Below are positions 1 to 9,347 of a DNA stretch of 41,767 nucleotides, piece after piece. The DNA comes from Sergeia podlipaevii (Eukaryota > Euglenozoa > Kinetoplastea > Trypanosomatida > Trypanosomatidae): positions 1 to 41,767 of the forward strand of contig JASANZ010002069.1 in the NCBI GenBank assembly GCA_030849805.1, written 5' to 3'. Each line of letters starts with the position of its first letter. Within the stretch, counting starts at the first letter, position 1. The notes beneath the pieces were generated by a model that worked only from the letters and a program-made list of their open reading frames with translations, did not search any database and was not told the origin of the DNA. Both the position numbers and the translations under genes were made by a program.

Positions 1-408
1 CGACGGGGGAGGTCGAATTTGGAACGCATGCGGGGATGCGGAGATGTAGATATGATGGCCGCTATGAAATTTGTTGGGGAGCCGCCCTGTGTCTTTGTTT
101 GATAACTGTTGAATCGAAGACGGACGGTGAGTGGGCTATTTTTGGAGGAACGAACGTGAAATGGTGTGACGGTATTGTGATGAGGAGAAAGTGGAGAGGT
201 ACGGATGGTGCTGATGTGGAGTAATGGTGGTGGGTCGCATAGTTTGACTGTTGTAGCAGGCGTCGTCTACTGACGCTGAATAATCATTTATGGTATTCAT
301 TTTGTTGTTAAAGTTTGCGCCTTAATTGTGATAAACAGTGTTATCATCTCTTTTGTTGATTTAACTTTGTGTTGGGTGACTGATAGTGAGAGTTTCAAAC
401 AGATAGCG
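1..408. other. 3' flank of the glycosyltransferase gene; possible interrupted open frame
   Basis: This is the transcript side downstream of the glycosyltransferase stop. It is not low-complexity. On the minus strand an ATG at 300 opens 54 codons to a TAG at 136-138, after which the same frame stays open to the window edge. The predicted peptide is rich in Ser, Thr, His and Pro and matches nothing I recognise. The ATG is only about 108 bases from the previous stop and has no clear pyrimidine tract before it, so a real gene start here is doubtful. It could be 3' UTR, the damaged 5' end of a further gene, or chance. Confidence 0.3.
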
Positions 409-2205
409 CTACTGAGTTGCCACGGTATTCCTCTCACGCTGGTGTAGCCGAGATACAATGCGAATGTTGCGACGACGATTGTGTTTTGAGGCACGAGCAG
501 GAAGTACTTTGAGTCGTAGTTCACTGCGTACACGCTGGTATAGCCAATAACCTATAGCAAGCACGGCACACCAAGCCCAGATAAAAAATATGAATACCGC
601 TACCTGTAGCGGCACCTGCTCAACACCCATGATTCCTGGCTGCACAGCAGAATCCCGCAAGACCCAACACCGCTCCAGTGCGTACTCGCGGCGCAGGAGC
701 AAATTATATTGCCGACTTTCAACAATGTCGGCCGCACGCGAAGCCCCACCGAGGACCTTCGCTGTTGCTCTTATGTCCCGTAGCCGTGCCATGAAGGAGC
801 TGTGATTGTGAACTACTGACCACACGTTTTGCTGCACATCACTTGCAGTAACGGTGTCCTTGTGGCCAATGTAGCGGCCAATGCCAGATTCCTGGACGCG
901 CTGGCACACATCCCCCTGATCGGCAAAGATGGGGATGCCCAGCACTGGAAGGTTTGCTTCTACTGCTTCTAGAATAGTGGTGTCCCCGCAGTGAGTGAGC
1001 AGCGCAGCCACGTTTGGATGCTTCATAATGCCTACCGCAGACGAGAACCACGACCTAATCATGTACTTGGACTCTGCCTGCCTGGCCTGCTCCAGCTGTG
1101 GATCTTGCATCTCGCCCTTGGACATGCGCCACACAACGCAGAAGGGTAGCTCGTTGAAGGCGGTGACCAGCACGTGTCGCAAGGAGGATGAAGCATGGGC
1201 GATGGTGCCAAAATTTACATATAATGCACCATTTTCACACTCATCAAGAAATTTCTTTGTCTCCACGTCCAGTTGACTAGCCATGGGAAGACTATCAACG
1301 AGTGGAGACAGGGGTCCGAGCGGGTGCACGTTGGGACACAGTGGCTGAGCAATATCTAGGCCCCACAACGTCGGCGATAGGATGGTATCGTACAGGCCTG
1401 CTGCCTCATATATGCTTCTATATCTTTCTACCCCATTCCTCTCCCGCACTGCATTCAGTTGGCGGAGCACTTGCCTACTGAGCAGGCGCGCCACTGTTTT
1501 CAGTACAAGATTCGTCGCCCTCTGCCAGGTTGTCATGGACCGCGGCAGGCCACTTCCCATCGCTGGGAGCGCTACGTTGAGACCAAGCGAGAGTTGTGTG
1601 GAGAGCGGGTAGACGTGAACAATGGGGACGTTGAACAGGCGAGCGGTAGCGGGGCACGAAAAAGTGGTGATATCACACAGAAAGGTTGTGAAGGGATGGA
1701 TGAGGTGAATATTCTGGACGCTTTCCACGTATTCTGGCAGCGTTGTCTCGTGGTAGGCAAAAAGCTCCTTGAAGAGATCGACAAACGATGCCATTAAATA
1801 CTTGCGTGTGCTGGCTCGCTGAAAGAACTGGTCGGAGAACAACTCTGGATGTGAGGGGAGCACGATGCACTTGATCCAATCGGCGTGTGACGTGTTGCTC
1901 AGGACTGTATCGCACCAGCGTGCGTGCTCAACGAAGTAGGTCACCCGATGCCCACGGCGCGCAAGCTCGTCTGCGACAGCGAAGAGAGGCTTGAAGTGTC
2001 CCCAGAGAGGGATGCACATCACCGCTACGTGCAAGTGCGGAGTATCCTTGAACTGCTTGTACAGCGAAGGGGCAGCTGGGGCCAAGTGCCACGGCTCACT
2101 GGATGCCTCCACCGAACAGGAGGATGTGAGGAGCACAAGGACAAGGGCAATGGTTGCCGTGACTGCTGGCCCCATTATTACTGCACGAGAACGAGGAGGT
2201 TTCAT
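409..2205 (-). CDS. GT1-family UDP-glycosyltransferase, secretory type
   Basis: Predicted to move a sugar from a UDP-sugar to a small acceptor, probably lipid or sterol-like, inside the secretory pathway. It has 598 residues. An N-terminal hydrophobic signal (about 11-31) precedes a GT1 fold with the acceptor-activating His in GHFKPL (His70), a possible partner Asp178, a VNFGT strand (330-334), and the nucleotide-sugar signature with THCG (404-407), EAVEANLP (413-420) and an ADQ (428-430). A single membrane helix (about 533-555) is followed by a basic tail of about 40 residues. This layout is that of animal microsomal UGTs: lumenal enzyme, C-terminal anchor. The signature usually reads THGG-N-S; here it is THCGDTT, so donor-site details are divergent. 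The frame continues upstream to a GTG at 2505, but ATG 2205 follows a splice acceptor near 2250 and begins a good signal peptide. Acceptor and sugar are unknown. Confidence 0.85.
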   Translation of the reverse strand: MKPPRSRAVIMGPAVTATIALVLVLLTSSCSVEASSEPWHLAPAAPSLYKQFKDTPHLHVAVMCIPLWGHFKPLFAVADELARRGHRVTYFVEHARWCDTVLSNTSHADWIKCIVLPSHPELFSDQFFQRASTRKYLMASFVDLFKELFAYHETTLPEYVESVQNIHLIHPFTTFLCDITTFSCPATARLFNVPIVHVYPLSTQLSLGLNVALPAMGSGLPRSMTTWQRATNLVLKTVARLLSRQVLRQLNAVRERNGVERYRSIYEAAGLYDTILSPTLWGLDIAQPLCPNVHPLGPLSPLVDSLPMASQLDVETKKFLDECENGALYVNFGTIAHASSSLRHVLVTAFNELPFCVVWRMSKGEMQDPQLEQARQAESKYMIRSWFSSAVGIMKHPNVAALLTHCGDTTILEAVEANLPVLGIPIFADQGDVCQRVQESGIGRYIGHKDTVTASDVQQNVWSVVHNHSSFMARLRDIRATAKVLGGASRAADIVESRQYNLLLRREYALERCWVLRDSAVQPGIMGVEQVPLQVAVFIFFIWAWCAVLAIGYWLYQRVRSELRLKVLPARASKHNRRRNIRIVSRLHQRERNTVATQ

Positions 2206-2819
2206 AAATCCTATATATATCGCGATTTTAGTGGACCAAAAGGTTACTACTACCACAGAAGAAAAGATGAATAGTAGAGGAGAATGCAGAAAGGAATGTC
2301 GCACAGCGGAACCAGAAAGAGCCTCACCTTGGTAAAATAGAGCTATGCCACTAGCAGACGCGAAATAGAATAATGTATCCAAAGCAGTAGTTTTTGTGAT
2401 AGGCGCGGAAAGAAAATGCGGTACGATCGTGCATACAATGACGAAAAGCCGGCATAGAGAGAATGTTAACAAAAAATAAAGACGAAGAGAGTGTCGTGTC
2501 TTCACGCATGGACATGCAAGTATGCGCCGTCACCACTCAATATCATGTCAGCACATAGCTGTGGTTACACAGTCCATGATAGCCTCTCTCTATAAAAAAA
2601 AAAATGTATGTTTTCTCCATTAAAGCTTTGAATTAGATTTCGCACCAAGGAATACAACTATGTGCGATAGACTGCATACAAAAATGGATGCGAAGTGCAC
2701 AGAAGATACTATTCTTGCCATCTGCCTATATATGTATGTATATTTGTGGTGTGAGGACAACGAGCCCCTGCGAGGCACCTGACTTATATATTCCCCTGCG
2801 TTCCCATACCTTTGTTAAC
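2206..2819. other. Intergenic spacer, glycosyltransferase / cystathionine beta-lyase
   Basis: Contains the 3' UTR of the lyase gene and the splice region of the glycosyltransferase gene. Short A-runs lie near 2593-2604. No further gene is seen; the frame continuing upstream of 2205 is hydrophobic and lies mostly before the predicted acceptor. Confidence 0.5.
2250..2295 (-). promoter_or_regulatory. Predicted trans-splice acceptor for the glycosyltransferase gene
   Basis: On the minus strand a pyrimidine-rich run ends in GGTAG, with the AG at 2251-2250. This leaves a 5' UTR of about 44 bases before ATG 2205. It lies inside the upstream extension of the open frame, so it argues against the longer non-ATG form. 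Confidence 0.5.
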
Positions 2820-4295
2820 TTACTGACCATTCTTCTTCGCAGCAGCTGCAGCGGCGTCGATAGCCTGAGAAAGGTCAGCTAGAATATCCTCAATCTGTTC
2901 AATGCCAATAGACAAGCGGATGAGGTCCTCCGGGAGAGTGCGCATCTCCTTTGGGATTGACGCGTGCGAGAGCAAGCAGGGCATCTCGATGACAGAGTTG
3001 CAGCTACCAAAGCTAACTGTCAACTTGAACACTTGGCAGGCACGCACAAAGTGGTGTGACATGTTGGCATCGCCTGTTTCAAACGATAGCACACTGCCTG
3101 GGCCGGAGCACTGACTACGGTGGAGTGCAAACCCCGCCTTGTCTATCGAAGCTACCCCAGGACAAAGGGAGGGGTTGAGACCGGCGTAGTGCAGCTTCTT
3201 CACGACATGGTCCTGACGGGACAAGAAGAGGGCCACTGCAATTGCGTTGAGCTCCTGCTTCTCCACGCGGATGCCGAGTGTCTTGATGCCACGGAGGAGC
3301 AACCAGCAATCAAACGGGGCGAGCGAGTTCCCTTGCGCGTTTTGCAAGAAGGCAATCTGCTTTGACTGGGCCGCCGTCTTGGCACACACCACACCGCACA
3401 TGGTGTCGCTGTGTCCACAAAGAAACTTGGTGGCGCTGTGGACAGAGTAATCACAGCCAAGTGCAAGTGGAGTGCACCGGACTGGTGACATCATCGTATT
3501 GTCAATGGATACCTGGGCACTGTGTGCATGAGCGAGCTCGCACAGCGCGCGAATATCCACAACTCGCATGAGGGGATTCGTGGGGCTCTCAATATGTAGC
3601 AGCTTGATACGTGGGTTCGTCTCCAGACGCGCCTTCACCTCTGCAAAGTCCCACGTAGGCACAAACTGCACCTCCACACCCAACCTGCCCGTTACCTGCG
3701 TCAAGAGACGGTGCATGCCGCCGTAGAGATCGCTGCTTGCAAGTACCACTTCTCCAGCCTTGAGGACGGTCACGAGCGTCTGCAGGGCAGCCATACCGGA
3801 GCTGAAAGCAAACGCTGCGTGCGCACCCTCGAGCTTCGCCATGATTGTCTCCAGAGCTGTGCGTGTTGGGTTGCCACTGCGGCTGTAGTCGTACGGTCCG
3901 AATTCCGCAATATCTGGCTGGACAAAGGTGGCTGTCTGATAAATGGGTGTGGAGCTGGGGTGGTATGGGTCGTTGGGGCAGCCATCAAAGATAACGACCT
4001 GCGTGTTTGGGTGTTCTGAGGCCTTGTCAAAGTGCGGTCTCACAGGATACGTCGGCAGCTCGTTGTAGTCTGTCATCTCTTCATGTGCAAAGTGGGTTGG
4101 CTGTAAAGCCGCCTCGTACTGAGCCTGGTCATGTCCCAGTGTGGCAAGCACCGTGCTGTGCGGCTTCATAGCAGCACTCACGGCATACATCATCTCCACC
4201 TGCGCCAGCCGCTCACGCAGAAGCAGGTTCTCCGTGGTAAGCTGGGTGATGCGGTCGCCATCTGTGAGGGGTGGAGATGGACAGGAGTTGGACAT
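2820..4295 (-). CDS. Cystathionine beta-lyase-like PLP enzyme
   Basis: Predicted to cleave cystathionine to homocysteine, pyruvate and ammonia in methionine synthesis. It has 491 residues and belongs to the Cys/Met-metabolism PLP family, fold type I. Visible marks: YSRSGNPTR (137-145), SSGMAAL (165-171), DLYGG (189-193), ESPTNP (236-241), the Schiff-base lysine in SATKF (Lys290) followed by GHSD, APFDCW with LRGIKT (326-338), and near the end SFGS plus MPCLLSHASIP. The last motifs and the segment after the lysine match plant and bacterial cystathionine beta-lyase better than the gamma-lyases. An N-terminal extension of about 85 residues precedes the enzyme; residues 15-37 look like a short coiled coil. 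No mitochondrial or glycosomal signal is evident. Gamma-lyase or a related sulphur lyase remains possible without assay. Confidence 0.88.
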   Translation of the reverse strand: MSNSCPSPPLTDGDRITQLTTENLLLRERLAQVEMMYAVSAAMKPHSTVLATLGHDQAQYEAALQPTHFAHEEMTDYNELPTYPVRPHFDKASEHPNTQVVIFDGCPNDPYHPSSTPIYQTATFVQPDIAEFGPYDYSRSGNPTRTALETIMAKLEGAHAAFAFSSGMAALQTLVTVLKAGEVVLASSDLYGGMHRLLTQVTGRLGVEVQFVPTWDFAEVKARLETNPRIKLLHIESPTNPLMRVVDIRALCELAHAHSAQVSIDNTMMSPVRCTPLALGCDYSVHSATKFLCGHSDTMCGVVCAKTAAQSKQIAFLQNAQGNSLAPFDCWLLLRGIKTLGIRVEKQELNAIAVALFLSRQDHVVKKLHYAGLNPSLCPGVASIDKAGFALHRSQCSGPGSVLSFETGDANMSHHFVRACQVFKLTVSFGSCNSVIEMPCLLSHASIPKEMRTLPEDLIRLSIGIEQIEDILADLSQAIDAAAAAAKKNGQ

Positions 4296-4841
4296 GGCTC
4301 AAATCACACGGAGAGAGAGAGAGAGATGGAGACAAGGAACTCAACAGACTAATGACCGAACAACGAGAATAGAGATAGTAATGCAATATTTTCAGCTTTT
4401 GGCAAAAGAAGGGAAAAAGAAAAAGATGAAAATAATGATGTCAAACACAAAGAGGTAACCACAATAATATCGAAGAACGCACATGCTTGCAAGTGGTTTT
4501 TTTTTTTTTCGACCGTTGTGAAATTTGTATTGCTCGGGAATATGAGAAGGGGCTAAATGTATGCCTCACATTATCGTATCTGAATTTCTCTTTTTCGTTG
4601 CTGTTTGCTCATTATTGTTGGTTCTTCCACATTACGTGCCGCTACCATCAAAGAGGTGACTGGCCGTTTTCGTTGATTGATTTTTCCCCGCTCTCGCTCC
4701 AAAACAATAATGATAATCATCGTGATAATAATAAATAAGAATAAATGGAAAAAGCACGAGAGAGGGAGCTTGCAAACAGAGGCACGCACGCACAAACAGG
4801 TTACGCTCACTCTTTCTCCCCGAGTCTATTACCATCATGAC
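4296..4841. other. Intergenic spacer, cystathionine beta-lyase / NudC
   Basis: AT-rich spacer with a GA microsatellite at 4311-4325 (CT on the coding strand), a T-run near 4498-4509 and ATA/AAT-rich stretches near 4705-4745. No gene seen. Confidence 0.5.
4396..4445 (-). promoter_or_regulatory. Predicted trans-splice acceptor for the cystathionine beta-lyase gene
   Basis: A long minus-strand pyrimidine tract ends in CCAAAAG, AG at 4397-4396, giving a 5' UTR of about 100 bases. A second CT-repeat tract (4311-4325) ends in an AG only 2 bases before the ATG and is an alternative. Confidence 0.45.
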
Positions 4842-5774
4842 TTAAGAGAACTTAGCTTGAGAAAAGTCCATCTCGGGGTGGGCCTCCATGAACTTCTTCA
4901 ACATGTCTTGCTTCTTCTGCTCGTCTGAGGTTGGCAACCCCATGGACTTCTGGCGCTGGTCGTACATCATCTTCTCAACAGTCTGGCGGGTTTCGCCGTC
5001 AAGGTCGTCGAGTTTGGAGTTCTCAGGGATGACCTTCTGTAGGTCAATCTCTGCATCGCCCTTGATGACTGTCTTCCACCACTCCATATTATTCTGCTTG
5101 TACAGCGTAATGACAATGATACAGCCATCCTCAATAGTCCACATGCAGTCCTCAGTGCGCACCTTCGCGAAAAGTTCACCCTTCACGATAGGATCCTTGC
5201 CCTTCATCTCCACCTTGAGCTGATCCGCTTTGATTTCCACATCGACCATCTTCCCCTTCACACCTTTGGCAGGCAGCGGCACACGCACCTCCACCTCTTG
5301 CAGTGTCTGAGAAAATGTGTAGTTCTCATACTCAAACCCGTTGGTTGCGGTCGGTGGCAGACCCTTAGGCTTGTCGTACTCGTCCTCGGCGCCTTCCTTC
5401 GCCTGTTGCGCCGCTTCCAGCTCACGCTGAGCCTTCTCAACCTTCTCCTTGCGCTCTGCCGCCTCCTTGGCAGCCGCCTTCGCCACATCCTCCTCGTCCT
5501 CAATAACTTCAACTCGTGAAGACGTCTTGGCGGCTTCCGCCTCGGCTCGCTTGCGCGCTGCCTCCGCTTCTGCCTTACGACGCTTCTCTTCCGCAATCGC
5601 GAGGTACTTGCCCATCACACGATCTACAGAAGTCTTTGCCATGGTCTCCTGCGTAAAGAAATCAGTCTTGCGGCTCAGAAAAGAGAAGAAGACGTCAAGG
5701 ATACTGTCGATGCCGCCTTGCTGCTGCTGCTGCGCAATTGCCATGAGCATGCTGTCGAATCTCTCCTCAGACAT
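4842..5774 (-). CDS. NUDC: NudC-family CS-domain co-chaperone
   Basis: Predicted cytosolic co-chaperone of the NudC family, which works with Hsp90 and in other eukaryotes supports dynein/LIS1 function. The 310 residues carry the family layout: an N-terminal helical NudC_N region (about 5-62, with DSMLMAIAQ and the segment FSFLSRKTDFF), a charged Ala/Glu/Lys coiled coil (63-130), and a CS/p23 fold (about 148-240) that opens with ENYTFSQTLQEVEVRVPLP and holds the conserved WTIEDG (212-217) and EWWKTVIKGD (231-240). The end has the typical EKMMYDQRQKSMGLPTSDEQ segment and a last helix. Length and motifs match canonical NudC in fungi and animals. A CAA/CAG-coded run of five Gln (15-19) is a small local expansion. 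The start ATG is the first in frame. Confidence 0.93.
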   Translation of the reverse strand: MSEERFDSMLMAIAQQQQQGGIDSILDVFFSFLSRKTDFFTQETMAKTSVDRVMGKYLAIAEEKRRKAEAEAARKRAEAEAAKTSSRVEVIEDEEDVAKAAAKEAAERKEKVEKAQRELEAAQQAKEGAEDEYDKPKGLPPTATNGFEYENYTFSQTLQEVEVRVPLPAKGVKGKMVDVEIKADQLKVEMKGKDPIVKGELFAKVRTEDCMWTIEDGCIIVITLYKQNNMEWWKTVIKGDAEIDLQKVIPENSKLDDLDGETRQTVEKMMYDQRQKSMGLPTSDEQKKQDMLKKFMEAHPEMDFSQAKFS

Positions 5775-6236
5775 CGTTGCTTATGAATGTAGATTAAACA
5801 AGGTGAGTCAACAAATGAAATAGTAGAGAAGGAGCTTTTTAAAATAAATAAATAAATAAATATATATATAAAGAAAAAGAGAGACAGAGGCGCACCTTCT
5901 TCTTTCTTCTCTGCTGTAGCTAGATATGTTTGTTTTGAAAGTTGCTGGCGTTCTCCATGTAGATGAGCAATTGCAAAATACAACCCCCCCCCAAACATTA
6001 ATAGTAGAAAGGAAAGAGAAGATGAGCATCAATTAGATAGGACAGGCCGAAGAACTGAATTAAAATTAGAAAAGAAAAACAAAGAGCTACGTACAAACAT
6101 CAAAAGAGTGTGTCATTATTTTTATTATCATTACTGTTGAAAAGGCAAAAAAAGAAGCAAATGGTACACAGACCAGTTGAAGCGGTCACAAGTAACACAC
6201 AAACACATAACATGACGAGAGAAGGATACAAACACG
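5775..6236. other. Intergenic spacer, NudC / F-box gene
   Basis: Contains an AAAT/TA microsatellite at about 5843-5870, a C-run near 5983-5992, and mixed purine-rich DNA. On the minus strand the T-rich tract over 5838-5880 ends in AAAAAG with AG at 5836-5835, a possible splice acceptor for NudC about 60 bases before its ATG. Confidence 0.4.
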
Positions 6237-8528
6237 TTATATCAGGGGTCCTTGTCCTTTGGCTTCTTTTCTCATGACAAGGTGCTGGAGATACACGTGA
6301 CGCACGCTTGGCCAGTGACGCCATAGTAATAATAGCACATCATCCTCTCTGCTGCTCGGTACTGCGTGGGATGGCGCCACCCCACTTGCGTTATCGCTGT
6401 CGCCCCTAGAGTTACTTGCCAAGAGGGAAAAGAGAAGGTATTGCTGACGCAGTGTCTCAGCCTGAAGTCGTGACGAAGTACCCCCATCACAACCACCACC
6501 AAAGACGGCATAACGCAGCTCGCAGTGAAGCGCCTCAAGCAAAGCCAGCAGAGACTCGTATGGCCCAGTACCTGGCTCGTACTCTTCCAGCACGTGCAAA
6601 ACAAACGCAACAATGGGGAGCCGCGGATGGCTTACAAAGGACGAAGACAAGCTGCTAGATACTGCTGGCTGTCGCGTCGTTGCCGTTGCGGTCTGAATGA
6701 TGGGCTGACGTTGCTGTGGCTGCCCTGAAGCCCATGCTCTTTCTTCTTCTTGTTCCCTCAGTACTGCGCGTCTGCGACAAACAGCGGGCTGCCCCTGCCA
6801 GCTCCTCCTCAGCACCGCTTGCAAGACATGCTCGTCATGGACAATACTGTTCCATGTTGCCTGCACCGCCGCTGCGAGTCTTCTCACACCGCCGCTGCGA
6901 TAGAGCCGATGCACGGTGGTGAGGGTAGGCAGCTGCACACACTTTTCTCCCCAATCTTCAGTAAAGTAGTGCACGTACGCACGAGTAACGGCATGACTGG
7001 CAACACAGCAGAAATGAAGCTGCGGGGTCTCTCGTGTTAGCGCACGCCATGTGCGGCATACGCAGGAGGCTGTCATAACATACCGTGGCGGTAGAAACTC
7101 CAAGATAGCACGCTGGGCATCCAGCGGTAGGCGGTGAACAATATCCGTAAGAGGTGGAGGTGACAACCTGCGGCGCGGTATCGCTTGAGACGTTGTCCCG
7201 TTCATCTGCTGAAGTGGCTGCTGCTCTGCAGGCACAGAGGGCACTACTCTACTACGTACTATGGCGTCCCCCTTGTTGTGCGTGTGGAGGAAGGCAAAGG
7301 GATCACGCAACGCTGCCCGAGGCCGTTTGTGCGTCTTGGCCTGCTGTGGCTGTCGTCGATCTTGTCCGTTGGTGGCACCCACAAAAGACGAGTCATCGTC
7401 GATGACGCTCACGTTCAGTACGAGACCCGCCGCATCGTCCGGCTCTTCACCCTTGCGGCCTCTATCTCGCGTGACGCCTCCCACACAGGACCGCAGTGCT
7501 ACTGGCGGTTTCATCAGTCTTACTTGGCTCAAGAGGTCCCTCAGTTTCGACGCGCCTTGCGTCAGGATTTCATACTTGTTTCTGTCCTCCCCCATTCCCT
7601 CCACACCTAAAGCAGGAAGTAACCAAGGGATGTACACAGCGTTGGCTTTAAAGTCCTTGCTGTGCTGCTGCTGGCGGTGAAAATGATCTTGAGAGTCCAG
7701 CAACGCCGACACAATGGCCAGCAGGAAGGTGGCCACGGTAGAAACTGGAGGAGGTGCGCTGGCGACTGAGGCACGCGCGCGCAGCCAGCGCCGGTGGCGG
7801 GAGTTAAGAAGAGCAGCAGTGCGCAAACTATCACCACTCTCCCTCCTACGCTTCCGTATTTGTGATTTTTCTTCCTCATCGCTTTCCTCCTCGGCACTTG
7901 AAGAAGAAGAAGAATGAGAAGAGAGATGGAAGCAGGCGACTCTCTCATTGCTCAGAGAATCGTCCTCTTCTTCTTCCGCCTCCTCGGTGGACTCCATGCA
8001 GTACGGAGACTGACAATGAGAAAGAATGGCTTGCACATCCCGCCGTATCGACGAGATGTCAAAGTCTGGATGAAGGTAGAAGCAAAGACACGCGTATAAA
8101 GAGGGACCGAGCACGGCATACCCGAGTATTTTCGTAAAGTCATCCTGCTTCTGCTGTAACTGCGCTAACAGACGATCGCGCTCCCTCATCCTTGCGTAGA
8201 TGACATTGCGAGGACAGCTGGTATTGTTGCTGGGACCGTGTTGGGTAGATCCACGCTCGCTCTCCTCCACACCGTTGCCAGAGGACACAGGTGCACTGCT
8301 CATCATTGCCGTGCTCGCGTACGCGACAGCGTCCTTCTGTTGATCTCGCATCAGGCCACGGAGCACCCAGAAGAAGACCACGTAGCAGGTATTAGCGTGA
8401 AGAAGAAGGTCCATGAGGGGGATGTCGTCAAAGCGAATCCGCGCTGCATGTGTAAAGTGGGGCGAAGAAGACACAAATTGATATTCTCTGAGCAGTTCGC
8501 TGACACGTTCTGAAAAACGGAGCGACAT
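6237..8528 (-). CDS. F-box protein, putative substrate receptor of an SCF ligase
   Basis: A 763-residue protein with one clear F-box at about 463-505 (LTDIVHRLPLDAQRAILEFL, then a VCRTW core). F-boxes bind Skp1 and recruit substrates to SCF ubiquitin ligases, so that role is inferred. No WD40, LRR or Kelch repeats are seen after it. The N-terminal half has helical, possibly folded pieces (about 1-65, 110-180, 263-345) separated by an acidic Ser/Glu-rich linker (about 181-222) and a basic patch. The C-terminal part is helical with Gln/Ser linkers. ATG 8528 was chosen because the frame's longest version begins with TTG at 8540. Its substrate cannot be guessed. Confidence 0.75.
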   Translation of the reverse strand: MSLRFSERVSELLREYQFVSSSPHFTHAARIRFDDIPLMDLLLHANTCYVVFFWVLRGLMRDQQKDAVAYASTAMMSSAPVSSGNGVEESERGSTQHGPSNNTSCPRNVIYARMRERDRLLAQLQQKQDDFTKILGYAVLGPSLYACLCFYLHPDFDISSIRRDVQAILSHCQSPYCMESTEEAEEEEDDSLSNERVACFHLSSHSSSSSSAEEESDEEEKSQIRKRRRESGDSLRTAALLNSRHRRWLRARASVASAPPPVSTVATFLLAIVSALLDSQDHFHRQQQHSKDFKANAVYIPWLLPALGVEGMGEDRNKYEILTQGASKLRDLLSQVRLMKPPVALRSCVGGVTRDRGRKGEEPDDAAGLVLNVSVIDDDSSFVGATNGQDRRQPQQAKTHKRPRAALRDPFAFLHTHNKGDAIVRSRVVPSVPAEQQPLQQMNGTTSQAIPRRRLSPPPLTDIVHRLPLDAQRAILEFLPPRYVMTASCVCRTWRALTRETPQLHFCCVASHAVTRAYVHYFTEDWGEKCVQLPTLTTVHRLYRSGGVRRLAAAVQATWNSIVHDEHVLQAVLRRSWQGQPAVCRRRAVLREQEEERAWASGQPQQRQPIIQTATATTRQPAVSSSLSSSFVSHPRLPIVAFVLHVLEEYEPGTGPYESLLALLEALHCELRYAVFGGGCDGGTSSRLQAETLRQQYLLFSLLASNSRGDSDNASGVAPSHAVPSSREDDVLLLLWRHWPSVRHVYLQHLVMRKEAKGQGPLI

Positions 8529-9347
8529 GAAGACCCACAATCTACCTCTATTTTTTTGCTTTGTGTGCTTTCTGTCTAGACTTTATTTTTAGATATTTTT
8601 CTTTTCTCCCCTCTCCGCCTGCCTTTTCTTTCTATTTCTATCGAGATCTCTGTCACTGAAGCGCTCTATGTAGTGCAGCTAGACTTTTGCAGGATGAGCA
8701 AAAAGAAATACAAGTAGCCAGCGGAAATTTGCCTTTTAGAGCTGTGATGCACTCGAAAGTCAGTTTCTGTCCTTTAAAGGATATACATGTGCCAGCCCTG
8801 ATGGCATCAGAAGTGGCCTTGAAGCAAATAGTAAAAGCAAAAGAGGAAGAAAAAAGAGTAAGAGAGAAAACAACAACAACAACAACAACAACATTTCACT
8901 AGTCATCTTTTTCTTTTAATTTTTCAAAAGGAAGCAGAAGAAAGGTACCAATTTGGAATCCTACTGTTGCAACTTCTGCCTCATCCAGAAAAAGGTCGGT
9001 GCAGCTGTAAAGCAGCGCTGCCCCTTCATTTCTCCTCATTTTTCCTCTGCATTTTCTTTTGCTTTATATTTCTTGTACGATGTAAAGAGTGAAGATAAAC
9101 TCAAACTTCTTCTTAAGAAAGGCCGTGAGTGGCACAGCAGACAATCGCTAAATAGAAACCGCAGCCACAAAACACACTGAAAGAATGGAAGGAAGAGCAA
9201 AAAAAAAAAGTAGCGCGTTAGCCATGCTTAAGTACTTTTCTCTCCCCCTCTCATTCTTTCCTAAAGATCCGCTCCCTTGTGTTCTCCATCATCATCCACC
9301 ACCCGCTATTCCCTCCCTATATAGCCACCCTCTTTCCTTCTATCTAG
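8529..9347. other. Intergenic spacer, F-box gene / FSP1-like gene
   Basis: Holds the 3' UTR of the oxidoreductase gene and the splice region of the F-box gene. A (CAA)n microsatellite lies at 8871-8893. On the minus strand it borders a strong pyrimidine tract (about 8821-8872) that ends in CTTCAAG, AG at 8819-8818, a likely acceptor giving a 5' UTR of about 290 bases. No gene seen. Confidence 0.5.
8871..8893. repeat. CAA trinucleotide repeat
   Basis: Nearly eight CAA units, just upstream of the predicted pyrimidine tract used by the F-box gene. Confidence 0.9.

Noticed and set aside
36..224. Plus-strand 62-codon frame at the left edge
   Set aside because: Opposite to the direction of all genes, no splice tract before it, no recognisable motif, and it overlaps the more open minus-strand frame.
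2206..2505. N-terminal extension of the glycosyltransferase from a GTG at 2505
   Set aside because: The start is not ATG, and a splice acceptor at 2250 falls inside the extension; the ATG at 2205 gives a clean signal peptide.
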